Origin: Pseudomonadota bacterium
Lineage (GTDB): Bacteria; Pseudomonadota; Alphaproteobacteria; Acetobacterales; Acetobacteraceae
Assembly: GCA_021841985.1 (NCBI GenBank)
Contig: JAKCCP010000222.1
Coordinates: 1 to 6,093, forward strand
Direction: 5' to 3'
Length of the DNA: 6,093 nt
Below are positions 5,644-6,093 of this stretch, one piece after another. A model generated the notes under the pieces. It was not told where the DNA came from and made no database searches. It worked only from the letters and a program-made list of their open reading frames with translations. Position numbers and translations under genes: made by a program. How positions within the stretch are numbered: position 1 is the stretch's first letter; every line of letters begins with the position of its first letter.

Positions 5644-6093
5644 ATGATCGAGATGCTTCCCCATCACGCCCTGCAAGAGCCCGCCCGCGCCTGGTTCGAG
5701 GCGCTGCGCACGCGAATCTGCGCTGCCTTCGAGGCCATCGAGGACGAGGACGATAGCGCCGATGCCCCGCCCGGCCGCTTCCAGGCCACATCCTGGCGCC
5801 GCCCGCAGGAAAGCGGCGCCAGAGCGGGCGACGACGGGGGCGACGACGGGGGCGGCGGCGGCGAAATGCGGGTCATGCGCGGGCGCGTCTTCGAGAAGGT
5901 GGGGGTGAACGTCTCCACCGTTTGGGGCGAATTCAGCCCCGATTTCGCGGCGCAAATTCCGGGCGCGGCCGAGGACCGGCGCTTCTGGGCGAGCGGCATC
6001 AGCCTCGTCGCCCATATGCGGAGCCCGCATGTGCCGGCGGTGCATATGAACACCCGCCTGATCGTCACCACCGAGGGCTGGTTCGCCGGCGGC
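5644..6093 (+). CDS. hemF: Oxygen-dependent coproporphyrinogen III oxidase, 5' part (3' end outside window)
   Basis: HemF carries out the oxygen-dependent oxidative decarboxylation of coproporphyrinogen III to protoporphyrinogen IX, a late cytoplasmic step of haem synthesis. The first 150 residues are visible of a family usually near 300. Conserved blocks are RPQ (53-55) leading into a glycine run, [20 protein letters not shown] (80-99), and [21 protein letters not shown] (118-138). In the last block, His124 is in the position of the conserved catalytic-region His of this family. The ATG at 5644 is supported by an in-frame TAA at 5632-5634; Met4 (5653) is the only close alternative. No good Shine-Dalgarno sequence is adjacent (GGAG lies at 5613-5616, too far). 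Residues 58-73 form a Gly/Asp-rich insertion encoded by a short repeat, placed in a normally glycine-rich loop. The gene is divergent from petABC, whose products need haem. Confidence 0.94.
   Translation, partial: MIEMLPHHALQEPARAWFEALRTRICAAFEAIEDEDDSADAPPGRFQATSWRRPQESGARAGDDGGDDGGGGGEMRVMRGRVFEKVGVNVSTVWGEFSPDFAAQIPGAAEDRRFWASGISLVAHMRSPHVPAVHMNTRLIVTTEGWFAGG
5827..5862 (+). repeat. 12-bp tandem repeat and GGC run inside hemF
   Basis: GGCGACGACGGG occurs twice in tandem (5827-5850) and is followed by four GGC codons (5851-5862). The repeat is in frame and encodes Gly-Asp-Asp-Gly twice, then a glycine run. It extends the glycine-rich loop that normally follows the RP motif of HemF. Confidence 0.93.

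Noticed and set aside
5482..6045. Minus-strand open frame (187 aa) with Met-Ala repeats, opposite hemF
   Set aside because: The Met-Ala stretch is only the CATCGC microsatellite read in reverse, and the rest is antisense to conserved HemF sequence.
1..6093. Search for CRISPR arrays, tRNA or rRNA genes, insertion sequences, attachment sites or phage genes
   Set aside because: No spaced repeats, cloverleaf-like sequence, transposase or integrase motif, or terminal inverted repeats were found. The region looks like stable core chromosome.

Overview
This is a very GC-rich window with tightly packed genes. It comes from an aerobically respiring alphaproteobacterium. The three-gene cytochrome bc1 operon, with separate cytochrome b and c1 genes, and the protein sequences read like the Rhodospirillales/Acetobacteraceae. 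The family-level placement is inference from protein style, not from a search.

Left half (1-2567, plus strand): the 3' part of recX is followed by azlC, azlD and an MFS permease of the YbfB/YjiJ type. Each gene starts inside the stop codon of the one before it (GTGA, ATGA, ATGA), so the four look like one translationally coupled unit. AzlC and AzlD together form a branched-chain amino acid exporter, and the MFS protein is a further probable exporter. A 27-bp direct repeat at the MFS start has triplicated its start codon.

Centre (2568-5368, minus strand): a strong bidirectional terminator hairpin at 2613-2638 separates the convergent units. On the minus strand lies petA-petB-petC (Rieske protein, cytochrome b, cytochrome c1), transcribed from right to left. 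It encodes the complete catalytic core of ubiquinol:cytochrome c oxidoreductase. All haem and Fe-S ligands and the PEWY quinol-site motif are present.

Right end (5369-6093): a 275-bp intergenic region lies between the divergent petA and hemF. It holds candidate back-to-back promoters that overlap on a near-symmetrical element, short hairpins, and a hexanucleotide microsatellite (CATCGC) flanked by GCC runs. hemF (oxygen-dependent coproporphyrinogen III oxidase) starts at 5644 and runs off the window. It carries an Asp/Gly-rich insertion built from a 12-bp tandem repeat. A haem biosynthesis gene divergent from a haem-protein operon makes functional sense and suggests shared control.

I see no previously undescribed multi-gene system here. 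The genes are all recognisable families. The most unusual signals are the repeat-driven ones: the triplicated start codon, the microsatellite upstream of hemF, and the repeat-encoded hemF insertion. Long open frames opposite the real genes are by-products of high GC content.
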